DNA from: Ciona savignyi
Taxonomy: Eukaryota > Chordata > Ascidiacea > Phlebobranchia > Cionidae
Direction of reading: 5' to 3'
NCBI GenBank assembly: GCA_000149265.1
Contig: CH003407.1
Location: forward strand, 1,357,373-1,421,372
DNA: 64,000 nucleotides
The notes beneath the pieces were generated by a model. That model made no database searches. It saw nothing but the letters and a program-made list of their open reading frames with translations, and was not told where the DNA came from. Of the stretch, positions 1-11,436 are shown piece after piece (position 1 is the stretch's first letter; every line of letters begins with the position of its first letter). Made by a program: the position numbers and the translations under genes.

Positions 1-1987
1 ATTCTGTTAATGAAAATGCACGATATTATAGTGCGGTCTGTAAGCAAATTAATACCAGCCGAAAGGTTTAGGATCGAAACTAACGACTGGGGAGGCTGTG
101 TCGTTCTTCGGCATGTAAAACTGTTACCGAGCCCTGTTTAATAAACTTTTCGAACAATAATTGACTCGTTAACGCCGAGGTTAATTCTGACATACAACTT
201 TGCGTGCACTGTATAACAGTATGGAACTCCGCCTGGGTATATCACTATGTAGGTCTAGTAGTTATATTGCTGTTTTCACTGACAGTTTTATAAAGTTCAA
301 CGTTTTACTCGCCAAGCCGAAGGGTTATCAAATCACAGAGCCAACAGTAAAGTCTTGTGCGACTTCTACACAGTAAGCGTGCGGTCTTCTAAAACCTATT
401 ACGTGCGGTCTCCATACTTTTTTAAAAAAATAATCTCGTCAACACGGAATTGGGACGTGCGTATGACGATTTCGCCTCGGGCCATCCGACCACAGACACT
501 GATGTGCTAGATTCGTTAGTAACACGTGAGTAATAACTATTTTCCTGTCGGTTTATTAAATAAGACGTTTTATTACTCTCCGCTCCTAATAGAACAGAAA
601 CGGATACCATGCTGTAAAACTTTAAGAACTCTGTTAGAAAAACGATTTAGTACAAACCATAGCTGCAAAGATCACACTGGTACGCCATACTTGTGTAATA
701 AGCGTTTTTCTTTTCTTTTGTAGGTTAATGAAGTATCGTTTTTTCAACTGACCAAGTAAACTGGTCGTGTGGTTAGCGGTTACAACCGTGACGGAAAAGG
801 GTAGAACTATAAACGCGGATTATACATCAATTTGCTCATAAACGTTGCAAATCAGTGCTTTCGGTGACACTTGGAATTGATTTATTGGGTTCAATTTGAA
901 ACCTGTATTTCACAATAATCCCTCCCATCCGTCGCAAGGGAACAATTAGTTGAAATTATGTGAACGCCAATTACGCATACCGGTCGGACCGCTAAGTAGG
1001 TACGCGGCTAATCTAGGTGACCAGATTTTAGGAGGGCAATATGATAAAAATATCAAAAAAGAGCTAGAAAAGATTTTTGATTTATTTTAGTTTTTAATTT
1101 ATGTTTTCGCTATTTAAAAAAAACAATAGGCAAAAGAACATGCATGAGAAAAACGGCATAGTCAATGTAACATGTCATGGAAAAATAAAATTAAAACATT
1201 TAAATAAAAATATACGGAAGCGGCCGAAAAACCCAAACAAAATCACGTTGTAATGAGGGCAAAGACAACATTAAAGAGAAGTAGTGCAGCCAAAAGAGTG
1301 TGCAATAAAAATGACCCCAAGGCTACAGTAACAGGGTTGACTTTACGAGAGGTGGCCTGGACCATGTGCCTCTTTGTACAACATAGAAGGCGTTGCACTT
1401 AAAGGATATAGGTCAAGTTTATCTCCGCAGTGGGAAAACGCAAGGGGCGTTATATCACGGGGGGCGTTATATCACGGGCAATCGTCAAAGTACCTTCCGA
1501 TTATTTAAAGGAGCGTTCCAACAACACTGGTAACCATTAAATTACCTTGCGCCCATCGGCCGTTTATCGATGTCATTTCTGTGTGTTGTGTATGATTTTA
1601 GTCGTTATTGAAATTTTGGTTGAAAACATTAATTTAGGCAATGTTAGCTTAGCCTATTGCATACTGAAACTTCACCATCATACGAAAATATCCCTAGGGG
1701 GATTCCCTTTGACAATTATAATCACATATTTCTACTTGATCTTACTTACTATAGCACCAGTAAATAAAATGTTGATATGTTAATCGTTTCCATCATACTT
1801 AACCAGTGACCCAAATACTAAAATCCAAATTTTAATAATAATAATTTGTATTGATAAAATTGGTTTTAAATTTATTAAAGAGTAAGATTATGTATGTAAG
1901 ATTAATTAATAATGGTAACGATTTATAAATCTGTTTAAGTTATTGGTGTGTATTATCAATGAATAAGTGCTTACCCTAATATATTAC
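1..1987. other. gene-free 5' flank of TIPIN
   Basis: No coding region can be supported here; the open frames are short and do not resemble anything known. Positions about 55-100 resemble the B-box part of the tRNA-derived SINE found elsewhere in the window. An 18-22 bp segment containing GCGTTATATCACGG is directly repeated at about 1445-1480 and looks like a decayed SINE tail. The rest is unremarkable AT-rich sequence. Confidence 0.5.
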
Positions 1988-2000
1988 TTTGGCGCGAAAA
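1988..2000. promoter_or_regulatory. E2F/DP site upstream of TIPIN
   Basis: The sequence TTTGGCGCGAAAA matches both half-forms of the E2F consensus (TTTSSCGC and GCGCSAAA) and is almost a perfect palindrome. It lies 58 bp upstream of the TIPIN start codon. E2F sites of this form drive S-phase genes in animals. Use here is inferred from motif and position. Confidence 0.65.
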
Positions 2001-2058
2001 ACTGAGCTGACATAAGTTATTATCTTTGTATAATTTCCTTTTATTTCAAACTTACACA

Positions 2059-5000
2059 ATGTTGGCCGACGACCACCCAGACAATCTTTTCTTTGATGAA
2101 GCGATTGCTGACGAAAATGAAGCTCCTCTTATACCCGATATGTCATCGCAAGATCAACAAGGTAATTCTCGTGTCAAACAAACGCATATTTGGATTGTTC
2201 CAAATGTTATACACGTTCAATCAAAAGATGACCTTATTTCCACCATAAGATCTATTGGAGTGTGCTATGTATGAATAAAGGTTTCTTCAGTAATAATTTT
2301 TTTAATATTATTCATTATAGTTATATATATTAAAGTGATAGAACACAAGACACTAGGTTTTATTTTGTCCACTTTTAATATAAACCTTGCAAGCCGCTTT
2401 AAGTGTAGTGATTACAAAAGCTGTATATCATACATAGCACATTGCAATTGCTCCGGTAACCCAACACTGGGCTCAAGGTGATCTGATGATTGCCTGGGTG
2501 TTAACCCCCTTGGTTTTCCCATTCATGGGGATAAACATAAATATCTTATTCTCCCATACCATTACATTTTGTATAATTAGTAACGGACATGGTCTGGAGT
2601 AGGGGATCTTGTTTATTTTGTAAGGTGATGTAGTGTCAGGATAGCAGTTAATCAATTAATTTTAATTTTGTTGTTCTGCTGCAGCATTTGCCATCATGAA
2701 CTAAAAAACATAAAAAAAATAAAATATATGCCGAAACAAATACCGGTATGACAACAGCTGAAAATTAAATCATAAAATAGTGGGAAGACACTCCAGCAAA
2801 ACAGTAAGGCACTAAACAAACCTGAAATTTAGTTTGGCCATAGTTGCGTTTTCAAATTGTTGGTGGTAAACGCTGCAGAAAAAAAAATCCAGTGCTAGAT
2901 TACCATGTAAATCTAGCAGGTTCGGCATGACCATTACGGGTACCAAGTGCCTTGCCCAAGGCTACAACCTTCATTTATCAAGCCTCTGGTTTCTTATTAA
3001 TTTTGATTTTTTGTAACAAGTATAGAAATTTTTAGTACATAGATTGACTTGCTTTTAATATAAATTCTGCCACAATAAGTTGAATGAAAACCATATCCCA
3101 GGAGAACCAGATGGCACAAAGGTTGCTGATATGGATGACGCATCAACTTCCACTAAGAAGAAACGAACGATAAACCGGGGACCCAAGTTAGACACCAGAC
3201 GGTTTGATACAGTTTTGAATCCCAAATATTATTTCATATGCTTTAGTATATTTAAAAAGCTTATGTAAAACCCTTTATTTGAACGCCACCTCTAATAGAA
3301 TGCCATTATAAAGGAAGGGTTTGAAAAATTTAGCGCCATCCTCTAATGGAATCCCACCTCTGATAGACCGCCACTAATCTAATAGATGTGTCACTTTTCA
3401 CCAGTGAATTAGTTATTATTTACCAGCAATTGTGTATCGTTTGATGTTTTTTCTTGTTTTTTTACATATTAGATCCTTTTTCTTTTTATTAATTAGGTTA
3501 CTTGGACCAAGAGGCCTTCCTGCAGTGAAGTCTTATTATGAAGATTTCAAGTTTAAAGGAAAAGGACATGAGGTTTGCTTGTACTCCGTTTCCTGCATTT
3601 GAATGATGACACAAAGATTTATTTACTGTCGAATTTTTCTAATATTTATTTACTAATATTTATTACTAAAATTTATTTACTAATATTTATTACTAAAATT
3701 TATTTACTAATATTTATTACAAAAATTTATTTACTAATATTTATTACTAAAATTTATTTTTCTAATATTTATTACTAAAATTTATTTACTAATATTTATT
3801 ACTAAATTTATAATATTGGTTGAACTGAATTAAACTGAATAAGAAGAAACTTTGTAGAACTTAACTTTCTAATTCCAATTCACATGTATATAGTGTTCTA
3901 GATTTCTTAAGTACATTATACAATATACAACACTGTCCTATTCCCTAAGGATAGTCCTGAGTTTCCTGTTGCGTTTTTGTTTTATTTAGCACTGGTACCA
4001 AATGTATGTTGTTTTTTTGAAATAAATTAAATAAGCAAAATAAGCAACAACAATGTTGAACCAAATATACTTGGTCATCATGCAGACAATGGTTAATTGT
4101 GGCATATAATATGTACATATTACAGCACCACCGCCTCCCCGAAGAATAAAATGCGTTTTCTATTATTTTGATGTTTCCAAATCCAACCCATACCGTAAGG
4201 CGTTTTCAACCCATACCGTACACAGATGTTTCCAACCCATTCAGTACATTTACCAAGTTACCTTCTGCAGCTTGAGGACTTGGACATAATAATGAATAAA
4301 CTAGAGCATTGGGCCCATCGGCTGTACCCCAAATTCACATTTGATGATTGTATGGAGAAGATTGAGGCGTTGGGACACAAGAAGGAAATCCAGGTATTGG
4401 AACCTTTTTTTGAAACCCGACAGTAGTCGTGAGGTGATCTGACGATTGCTTATGTGTTAACCGCTTAACCCCCATGGTTTTTCAATTAATGGGGATAAAC
4501 ATAAATATCCTATTCTAAAGATTGCACTATGGAGTTACAGAGAGGTTTAGGAACTGGATGAAGTATAGGGTGGTGCAAGGGGACTATTTCAATGTTTTGT
4601 TTTAACCAATTCAATTATCATTGATAATTTTGTGTTGAAAAAGAAGTCTTTATTTGATAGCAGGCACAGTAGAAGCTCGTTGACTATTTCGGGTCTTTAC
4701 GTATTCGTAAGATGACTTGAAAATTACCTATGTGTGAAGGCTCCCTTTTGTGTGTTCAGATTTGTTTTGAACATAAAAATCATGTTTACAGACATGTTTG
4801 AAAAAAATTCGATCCGGGATGTCAATTCTAGATGACGATTTCCAGACAACTGTGATTACAAAAGGTGAGAAGGAATGAAGGATATATTTGTGCGCTTTGT
4901 TCTCAGTTGCGTGGAAGAAGTAGGTAAACATTAAATTAGAAGGTTATGGTAAGCGCTTTGAAATATTAAAATACAGTCAATCAATCATCAGATTGGTATT

Positions 5001-6234
5001 AAAATACAGTCAATCATTATATTACCTTGTATTTCGATAAGATATTGCTACTGCTTTAGTTAAAACATTTGATACACTGGGTTCAAGTGACTTTTGTTAA
5101 GTGCAAAGATTTGAATTCGATGCGAAAAAGAGATTTTTCAGAATTCTTTTTTGATTCTAGCAAATGTGATTTAAGTGCTTTTATTTTCGTTTGTAAAGAT
5201 GGAATTGATCTCGAGAATGACAATGAGAATGACAATGAAAAGGAAGCTGGGTTCTCTGATGATGAATCTGGTGAGTCAAACTTTTGATTTTGCTGAAATC
5301 AGTTGGTTCTAATTAACAATTAGCTAATTCCAGTTTTGATTACATGATAAAAACAAAGCTAGACCTTCTTGAAAGAAAAATAAAAACAGTTAAAAAATTA
5401 AAAAACATAAAGAATAAACACAGTTCAACCAAGTCCTTGTGTTACAATGCTCTGGTTTATTTCTGTGTGTGGAACAACAACAATTCAGCATTCAGCAATT
5501 ACCAGATTATGACATACCTACTGTTGTCACATACCTACTGTACCGAAACTATTGCAATGTGTTATAAGTTTGATGTGAATGACCCCAATTGAACCCACAT
5601 CAAGGGACCTGGAAGCGGAATTCAGGTGCCCGTATTCTTCTGAGTTTTGACTATTCCTATTCGGTGGATGCATATTGTGCTCCACATAGGATATTGTTCA
5701 GTCAAATCTCTTTACTCTGCCACCTCGCTATCAAACCATTTACAGTACAGTATACTGTTGTGGTTTTACGAATCCTGTCTACTATTCCACTACCTCGGCC
5801 CGACAGTTGGCAATGTAACTAGATTTAACTGTATGGCAAAGTAAATGCGAATAACCAATGTTACGTGAAATATCAATTACTACTGTCATTACAGCGATGT
5901 ATCGTTTAGAAAGTGAAAATGTTGAAAGAAATGGAAGTCAGGTAAATTGGAAACAACTGCCCTGTTCCGTAACTATATTTTTGGATTTGTTTATTGAAAC
6001 ATTTAATTGAACAATGAAGGACGCTAACCGCAATATACTACGCTGCAACCTATTATAAATCAAGTTCCTAAATCACAAGTATCACAAAAACTTTGTTGTT
6101 TTCTTGATTTCACTTCAGTATATGCCATGAATTGAAACCAAATACCTGTATCCTAGATTGATGAAACAGTGCCAGGACTGGACATGATGCCATCACTTTC
6201 ACCGCCCATAACTAAAGAGGGATCACTTTTATAA
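2059..6234 (+). CDS. TIPIN: TIMELESS-interacting protein (TIPIN), 7 exons
   Basis: TIPIN pairs with TIMELESS to form the fork-protection complex that stabilises stalled replication forks and supports Chk1 checkpoint signalling in the nucleus. Exons: 2059-2161, 3102-3201, 3497-3572, 4271-4393, 5102-5270, 5895-5941, 6157-6234. All junctions agree in phase and sum to 231 codons plus stop (human TIPIN is about 301). Diagnostic blocks are PKLDTRR, LLGPRGLPAVK, KFKGKGHE and LEHWAHRLYPKF, which form the Swi3 domain. An acidic stretch (ENDNENDNEKE) follows. The start is the first ATG after the E2F site. The 3' half (last two exons, ending near PGLDMMPSLSPP) is divergent and rests on splice phase alone. 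The start of exon 5 is the least certain boundary: an acceptor near 5060 would also stay in frame. Confidence 0.88.
2421..2551 (+). repeat. 3' half of a tRNA-derived SINE
   Basis: Shows the shared tail of the SINE family in this window: a segment around TTGCAATTGCTCCGGTAACC, then GTGATCTGATGATTGCC, then GGTTTTCCCATTCATGGGG and ATAAACATAAATATC. It lies in TIPIN intron 1. The tRNA-like head is missing. Confidence 0.7.
3630..3812 (+). repeat. AT-rich minisatellite in TIPIN intron 3
   Basis: Tandem copies of a roughly 27-bp unit containing TACTAATATTTATTACTAAA. It starts about 55 bp after the exon 3 donor. Confidence 0.85.
4426..4516 (+). repeat. SINE tail fragment in TIPIN intron 4
   Basis: Carries the GTGAGGTGATCTGACGATTGC segment and the ATGGGGATAAACATAAATAT end of the SINE family. 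The 5' part is absent. Confidence 0.65.
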
Positions 6235-6480
6235 ATGAATCTTTGTGAAATCTAACCTCTTCAAAGATAGTACTGCACCTAGTGGGCTGTGAGAAGAAAT
6301 CCTGGGAACACTCAGCGATTTCTGCGGACTTCACTGAATGAACCCTGTGGAAGGAAACTTATTTATATTTTTACATGGAGAGACAACTAGAAGTATTTTG
6401 TCAATTAAAAAGTGATTTCTTTTATTAAAAGTGGAGATTTTTATGAATAGGAAATTGTTACTGGAAAACTGTGGGCTAGA

Positions 6481-6712
6481 CTACGATAGGATATTAATGT
6501 TTTTCCCTGTGAATGGGAAAACACAATTGGCGTTAACATACAGCAATTGTCCTTGGGCTCACCGTCGGGTTACCAAAGCTATTAAAGTGTGTTGTATATG
6601 ATTAAAATATTTCTTTAATTTGGTAGAACCTATTATTGCGCAGGGTTTAGGCAGTGGCCGTAAAGTGCATTTTCCAAAAACACAACCGACAAGCTGGTGA
6701 CTGCTTTTTAAC
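6481..6712 (-). repeat. tRNA-derived SINE, reverse orientation
   Basis: Reverse complement of the family: tail at 6481-6520 (gataggatatt, tgaatgggaaaac), middle with gtgtgttgtatatg at about 6586-6601, head-proximal segment with aaagtgcattttcc near 6662-6676. It is diverged from the near-complete copy at 20884-21182. Confidence 0.65.
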
Positions 6713-7439
6713 CTGCTACCTACCATTTACTGAATGATTTGCCAACCCACCAAGCTAGGCAGTCAGACTAATTTAATGATGGGATTGTATTAGATGGTTT
6801 ACATTCACAATTCAGTTGGGAGCTATTGATGATGGTCATTAGTGGTGGTTGTTGCTAAGCTGTCAGCAAGAGGAAGTAAATTTATCAAAATATAATGCTA
6901 ACGACCTATTTACAAGACCTGAATGTTGCATCATATCTGTTTGTAATATTACATTTGAAATGGTGTTTGTTACACATTCTACCAAAAATCATAACAATAC
7001 ATCCCATACAACCTTGATGATGTGTACTGAAAATCGCTTTTATTAGTTTTTATTTCTATTGTGCTTTCCTGTCCAACTGATTTGTGCGTGTCTGTTCTGT
7101 TGCCTTTCAACCGAAGGGTTGTAGGTTAGAACTTGTCACTAGCAGGTTAGTTATTCTCAAACAAGGCACTTAACAAACATGTGTTTTATCAGTGCAATAA
7201 TTAAATTACTATTAACCTGGTTGAAGCATTTGTTGTTCAACAAGTGCTGGGTGACAATGTAAAGTCAATAATGACAAAATGTTAAAGTGTTACAAATTTA
7301 TTACACAGGACACTAGTTTACATGCTGAATAGCTTTTAAAACACGGGGAAGAGTACAAATTAAAAATCTATCCCTAGGTGACAAAACCATTTGTTGAAGG
7401 ACGTTTTATTCTCTACATGAAAAGAGTCTCGTTTTGCGT

Positions 7440-7604
7440 ATAAAACTAAGTTTCCACCTCACAGCCCAATGGTTGCTATTGGTTAAGAGTTTATTTAAAA
7501 ACAAGAAGTTCAATACAATAATGTACAGTTGCCGGTAAAAAGTTTCATTGAAAGCTCAACAGCAGACACTACACAATAGGTGGTTGCGGCTAAAATGATA
7601 AAAA
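7440..7604 (-). promoter_or_regulatory. CPE-like motifs in the cyclin B 3' UTR
   Basis: Two minus-strand U-rich motifs of the cytoplasmic polyadenylation element type: TTTTAT (7440-7445) and TTTTTAT (7598-7604). They lie in the inferred 3' UTR of cyclin B, near candidate AATAAA signals. In other animals CPEs control translation of stored maternal cyclin B mRNA. AT-rich sequence produces such motifs by chance, so this is suggestive only. Confidence 0.35.
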
Positions 7605-7732
7605 GTCAATTAAAAACACTTCGATCGTTACACAATAGAATCTAAGTACACAATCCGACGGAAGCTGGACTATCAGCAGAAACCAGGTTTTGTTGGTATT
7701 TTCACGGCGATGATGCTAGAGTTATTTGACGC

Positions 7733-9837
7733 TCATAATTTATGGATGTCAGCTTGTTCTGCAAGTTCACCAACCAAAGCTTGTTTAACTTCGTCAATCT
7801 GTGATAAATATGATGATAAGTTTGGCTCACGACTAGAAAGCACAATCTAAAAAATGCCAAACCTGGGCGATCTTCAACATTTTGTGACTGGAATATTTGG
7901 ATTTCACTGCTTGCTGGTATGAACTTTTCTCAGCTGATTTAAGGTTTTTCGCCAAATGGCAGACGACCGGTAGCAAGTCCTCTTTTGAGTAGGTGCTGTA
8001 ATGCTCCAGGGTTGGGGACTAAAAAGTGGTTTAATCAAGCATTATTAAATTGGTTTATGAATGTATAAAGTTAGTAAAAGTTAATCACCCAATCTGCATC
8101 TTCAAGTAACTTGATGGAAAGGCACAAGGAACCAGCAGCAAGCTTGGAAGGGGAGATATGGCACATATCGTAATCAACCAGCGATAATTCCATGAGGTAT
8201 TTTGCCAGCGTATGTTGGATTGCATCAACCTGTAGAACATTTGCATTAGAGACGATACCATTTTACAAGGACCGGTTTTGTTGCAATCAAATATAAACTT
8301 CTATCGACATACTTGTCCAGCTTTGGAGTTTCTTCGCAGGAAATGAAGGGGCAACGGCCGTCCAAGGCTGAAGTTGATCGTTTTAAGCATTAAGATTTCC
8401 ATGGTAAGGATCTGTGCTTGGCTGAAAGCCTTGTCGGTGATGTAAACAAAATCGCTTACCTAGAATAATTAAGATGGGTTTGTGGGAGAATTATATTTAC
8501 ATTTTAAATTTTACCTCTGGAGCATACATCTCTTCGTACTTTGAAGCAAGGAGCATGGCGGTGACACCAGCGAGCTGCAACTTTGCTCGAGGAACAGGGT
8601 GTACCTGTGTAATTTGGGTTGCTTTTTATGATGATTAACAAATCCTAATTTTATGGTGATTAACAAATCCTAATTTTAGCCAATCAAAAAATCCTAATAA
8701 ATTCTAATTTTAGCCAATCAAAAAATCCTAATAAATCCTAATTTTAGCCAATTAACAAATCCTTATTTTAAGGCAATCAACAAGTTTTTACCTGTAAAAA
8801 ATACGTTTTTACCTGTAAAAATCTGTCCAGAATCGCGATTGTCAAGTATAAAGTTTCTTGAAGAAGTTGAAATCTGTGGTGAACTTGGATCAACCAGTCG
8901 ACAAGAATACATCTCATTTTTGACTTCAAACCGGTGTCTTTCAAGTAGTTTCGATTTATTGGGGAAACAGATTCCAAGTACAGCATGTAGTGGTAGATGT
9001 CGTTGACGAATTCTGAGCATAGTTGAGGGTTTTCAGTGTCATTCTCATCAATGTCTTCGACGTCAGGCTTCAATTTAAGATCGAAAATGTTGCTGGCGAG
9101 TTCATCTGTTTGTTTGCATGGAGAGCCAATCACCATGGGGGAATCTTTGATGGAGGGAACCTCGGTGGTTTGTTGAAGCTTTGCTGGTTTGATGGGGTTG
9201 GATTTTTGCGATTCTAATTTGATGGCGTTTACATAGTTCTTGGTCAGCACACTTTTTTGTAGGACTGTGCGCGGCTTTGTGGGTAGATTTGTAGAGGATT
9301 TTAGTGCATTACTGGTGGTCTTCGGAAGCTGTGTCTTCGATTTGGCATCAAGTAAGCTCTTACTCGTCTGATGGAGAAACTAGTTATTGTACCACAAATG
9401 AAACCGTTATATATTCATTTGTATATATTGGGTTCCCAACTTGGGTATTATTTGACATTAATAGTTTTGTAGTTTTACATTTGAGTCGTAGAAATTAAAG
9501 TGTGGCATAGAAGCATCTTAAAAATAAATATTTAAAGTTGTGAAAACTATTATTGTCTTGGGTCTTTTTACCCAATAATTTAAACAACAATAGCTTTTAA
9601 TACACATGCAAATCATCAATTTTATCCAGAAAATAGTTTCATTAAAACAAACCGTTATTTTCTGGTTGTTGATGGTACCCAAAGCTGGTCTTCTGGTAGG
9701 TACTGCTGATCTCTTCTTAATAATAGCACCATGGTTGCCAGCTTGAGCCTGGAAGCCATAAAATATGTAATGACAAAAAATGGTTACCGTGTCAGACTTC
9801 TTACTTGGCTGTTTACTCTGGTTGCAAGAGTGGACAT
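7733..9837 (-). CDS. CCNB: G2/mitotic-specific cyclin B, 8 exons
   Basis: Cyclin B activates CDK1 to drive entry into mitosis and is destroyed by APC/C. Exons on the minus strand, 5' to 3': 9837-9805, 9748-9653, 9367-8813, 8604-8515, 8459-8313, 8229-8089, 8018-7863, 7846-7733. All junctions are phase 0 and give 443 codons plus stop. Exon 1 starts [11 protein letters not shown] with ACAAA before the ATG. Exon 2 holds the destruction box RPALGTINN and a lysine-rich stretch. Exon 3 holds the cyclin-box motif [16 protein letters not shown]. Exon 4 has [11 protein letters not shown] and exon 5 has [12 protein letters not shown], both B-type signatures. The last exon begins IVLSSREP, using the acceptor at 7848-7847; an alternative acceptor a few bases later would stop at once. 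B1, B2 or B3 cannot be assigned, though the HFLRR form is B1/B2-like. It is convergent with TIPIN. Confidence 0.95.
8629..8767. repeat. short tandem repeats in cyclin B intron 3
   Basis: Several copies of a roughly 30-bp unit containing AACAAATCCTAATTTTA or CAATCAAAAAATCCTAATAA. They sit inside the cyclin B intron between 8604 and 8813. Confidence 0.75.
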
Positions 9838-10188
9838 TTTGTTGTATGTAGCAGTCGAGCAAATAAGTAATCAAAAATAGAATATGGAATCTCTTAAATT
9901 CGTGGGTTCACAAGAAGTTAGGCTAAAAGTTCATAAGTTATCCAGATTTCAAAATCAAGCGGGTAAAAGAACAGGAATCTGAAAAATTCACATTAAAACA
10001 ATTCTTACAAAAATATTCATTCTGTTTAAACAAACATCTCAGCGCCAAGGCCTCGCACATAAGCTTAACCAATATCAACCTTGATACTGTGCTACACAGT
10101 CCAATATTTCCAAAATAGACTTCAAATGTAACAATAACCCTCCTAATATAGAGCAGAGTTGCACAAGAACACTTCATTTTTACCGACG

Positions 10189-10250
10189 CTCAAATAAACC
10201 GCGTCTTGATTTTGATTGGCTGAAGAATGCATTTCCTCTACGCTGATTGG
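10189..10250 (-). promoter_or_regulatory. cyclin B promoter: paired CCAAT boxes plus CDE/CHR-like element
   Basis: On the minus strand two CCAAT boxes lie at 10250-10246 and 10219-10215, exactly 31 bp apart. Just downstream is CGCGG (10203-10199), a 4-bp spacer, and TTTGAG (10194-10189). Vertebrate cyclin B promoters have NF-Y CCAAT boxes spaced about 31-33 bp and a CDE followed 4 nt later by a CHR (TTTGAA-type). The CHR here differs by one base from that form. The element is about 350 bp upstream of the cyclin B ATG, which implies a 5' UTR of a few hundred bases. Function is inferred. Confidence 0.6.
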
Positions 10251-10259
10251 TCGCACTAT

Positions 10260-11436
10260 CGGGTATTTAAACTTTACCAACAATGCATTTCGATTTTTGC
10301 CACGCATGGCTGCACAAAGCGTGGAAATCAACAAATCAATAATTAGCGAAAGACTTTTTACATCCTAAAAAGCGTTTTTGTAATTATGACGTAGTTGGTA
10401 CGTGTAGGTTTAAACCAAAAATTTTATTATATACCTTATCTGTTATAATCACGTACTATAGTTGCAAATTGAAAAAAATGATTAAAAAAACGTATTTATT
10501 AAAACCAATTATTTTAAATTATTTAAATAATAAAATATTGATGACTTTCCATTTTAAGTTATTTTTGGTATTTTCCCGGGAATAAAAATGAGGAACGAAA
10601 TAGAAATATTCTATAATACTACATGTTACTTCTGTTGTTTATCTTTGCCTTGTTCATGAGTTATTTACTGTTATGATTTTATTAATTCGTGTATGATGCG
10701 TTTTTGAAATGCAAGTTAAGCGCAAAAACCACATGACAGGTTTATTGAACACACACACAAAGATATGTTAATCCTCTTATGTGTAAAGTATTACATACAT
10801 ATAAAAGCTACTGTTTAATATTTTCAACACATTTTTGAAGTTTACACTCCACAGCGACAGTACGCGTTTATACAGCACAGCGGTAGTATTCAAATTTTAA
10901 TTAAAAAATAATTGTCAAAATTTAACCACATAAATCAAATGTCACAGTTTTAAATACCCTATAATGTCAACCTCTGTATATCCTGTGGGGAAATCAGAGC
11001 AGACAAGATCTTGATGTTATAACCCCCATTACACGATAACCTTTATCAACTTATTAATCAAGTTGCAAATTAGGCATACGTTGTCCATTTTAACATTTTG
11101 TTTAAGACTTTAGAACTACAGTTGGTTTCTGGCCAGGCATACATTAAAACTAGTATTACAAAATTAGCATTTTTGTGTACAAGTACATGGTATAATATGG
11201 ATACTTAACCTAATCGTTGTTTAGATAAACAAAGGATTGATACGATTATTAATTAGCTTATAGCATATTAAAGAACTAGGCTAATATATATTGTGAAGAT
11301 GATACTTAAATTCATCATGAATTGGTGTCCAGCTGTTCAGAATAATTTAACCTGGCCGTTCTTTCAACTCAATACATCGAAATGTCTAACAAACTCCTTT
11401 CTATAGTGCTAACAGCATGACAATAAAGGTAGAAAA
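10260..11436. other. gene-free region
   Basis: AT-rich sequence with no supportable coding exon on either strand. It separates the cyclin B promoter from the start of the next plus-strand gene. No repeat family was recognised. Confidence 0.5.

Larger units (their letters stand above)
6235..7732. other. convergent intergenic region TIPIN / cyclin B
   Basis: No gene is supported. The region holds the two 3' UTRs. A minus-strand SINE copy is at about 6481-6712 (starts with the reversed tail GATAGGATATT, continues to the head-side segment GGCAGTGGCCGTAAAGTGC). A plus-strand SINE head fragment with a B-box-like stretch is at about 7101-7181. Minus-strand AATAAA signals for cyclin B read as tttatt at 7490-7495, 7405-7410 and 7297-7302. 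Confidence 0.55.
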
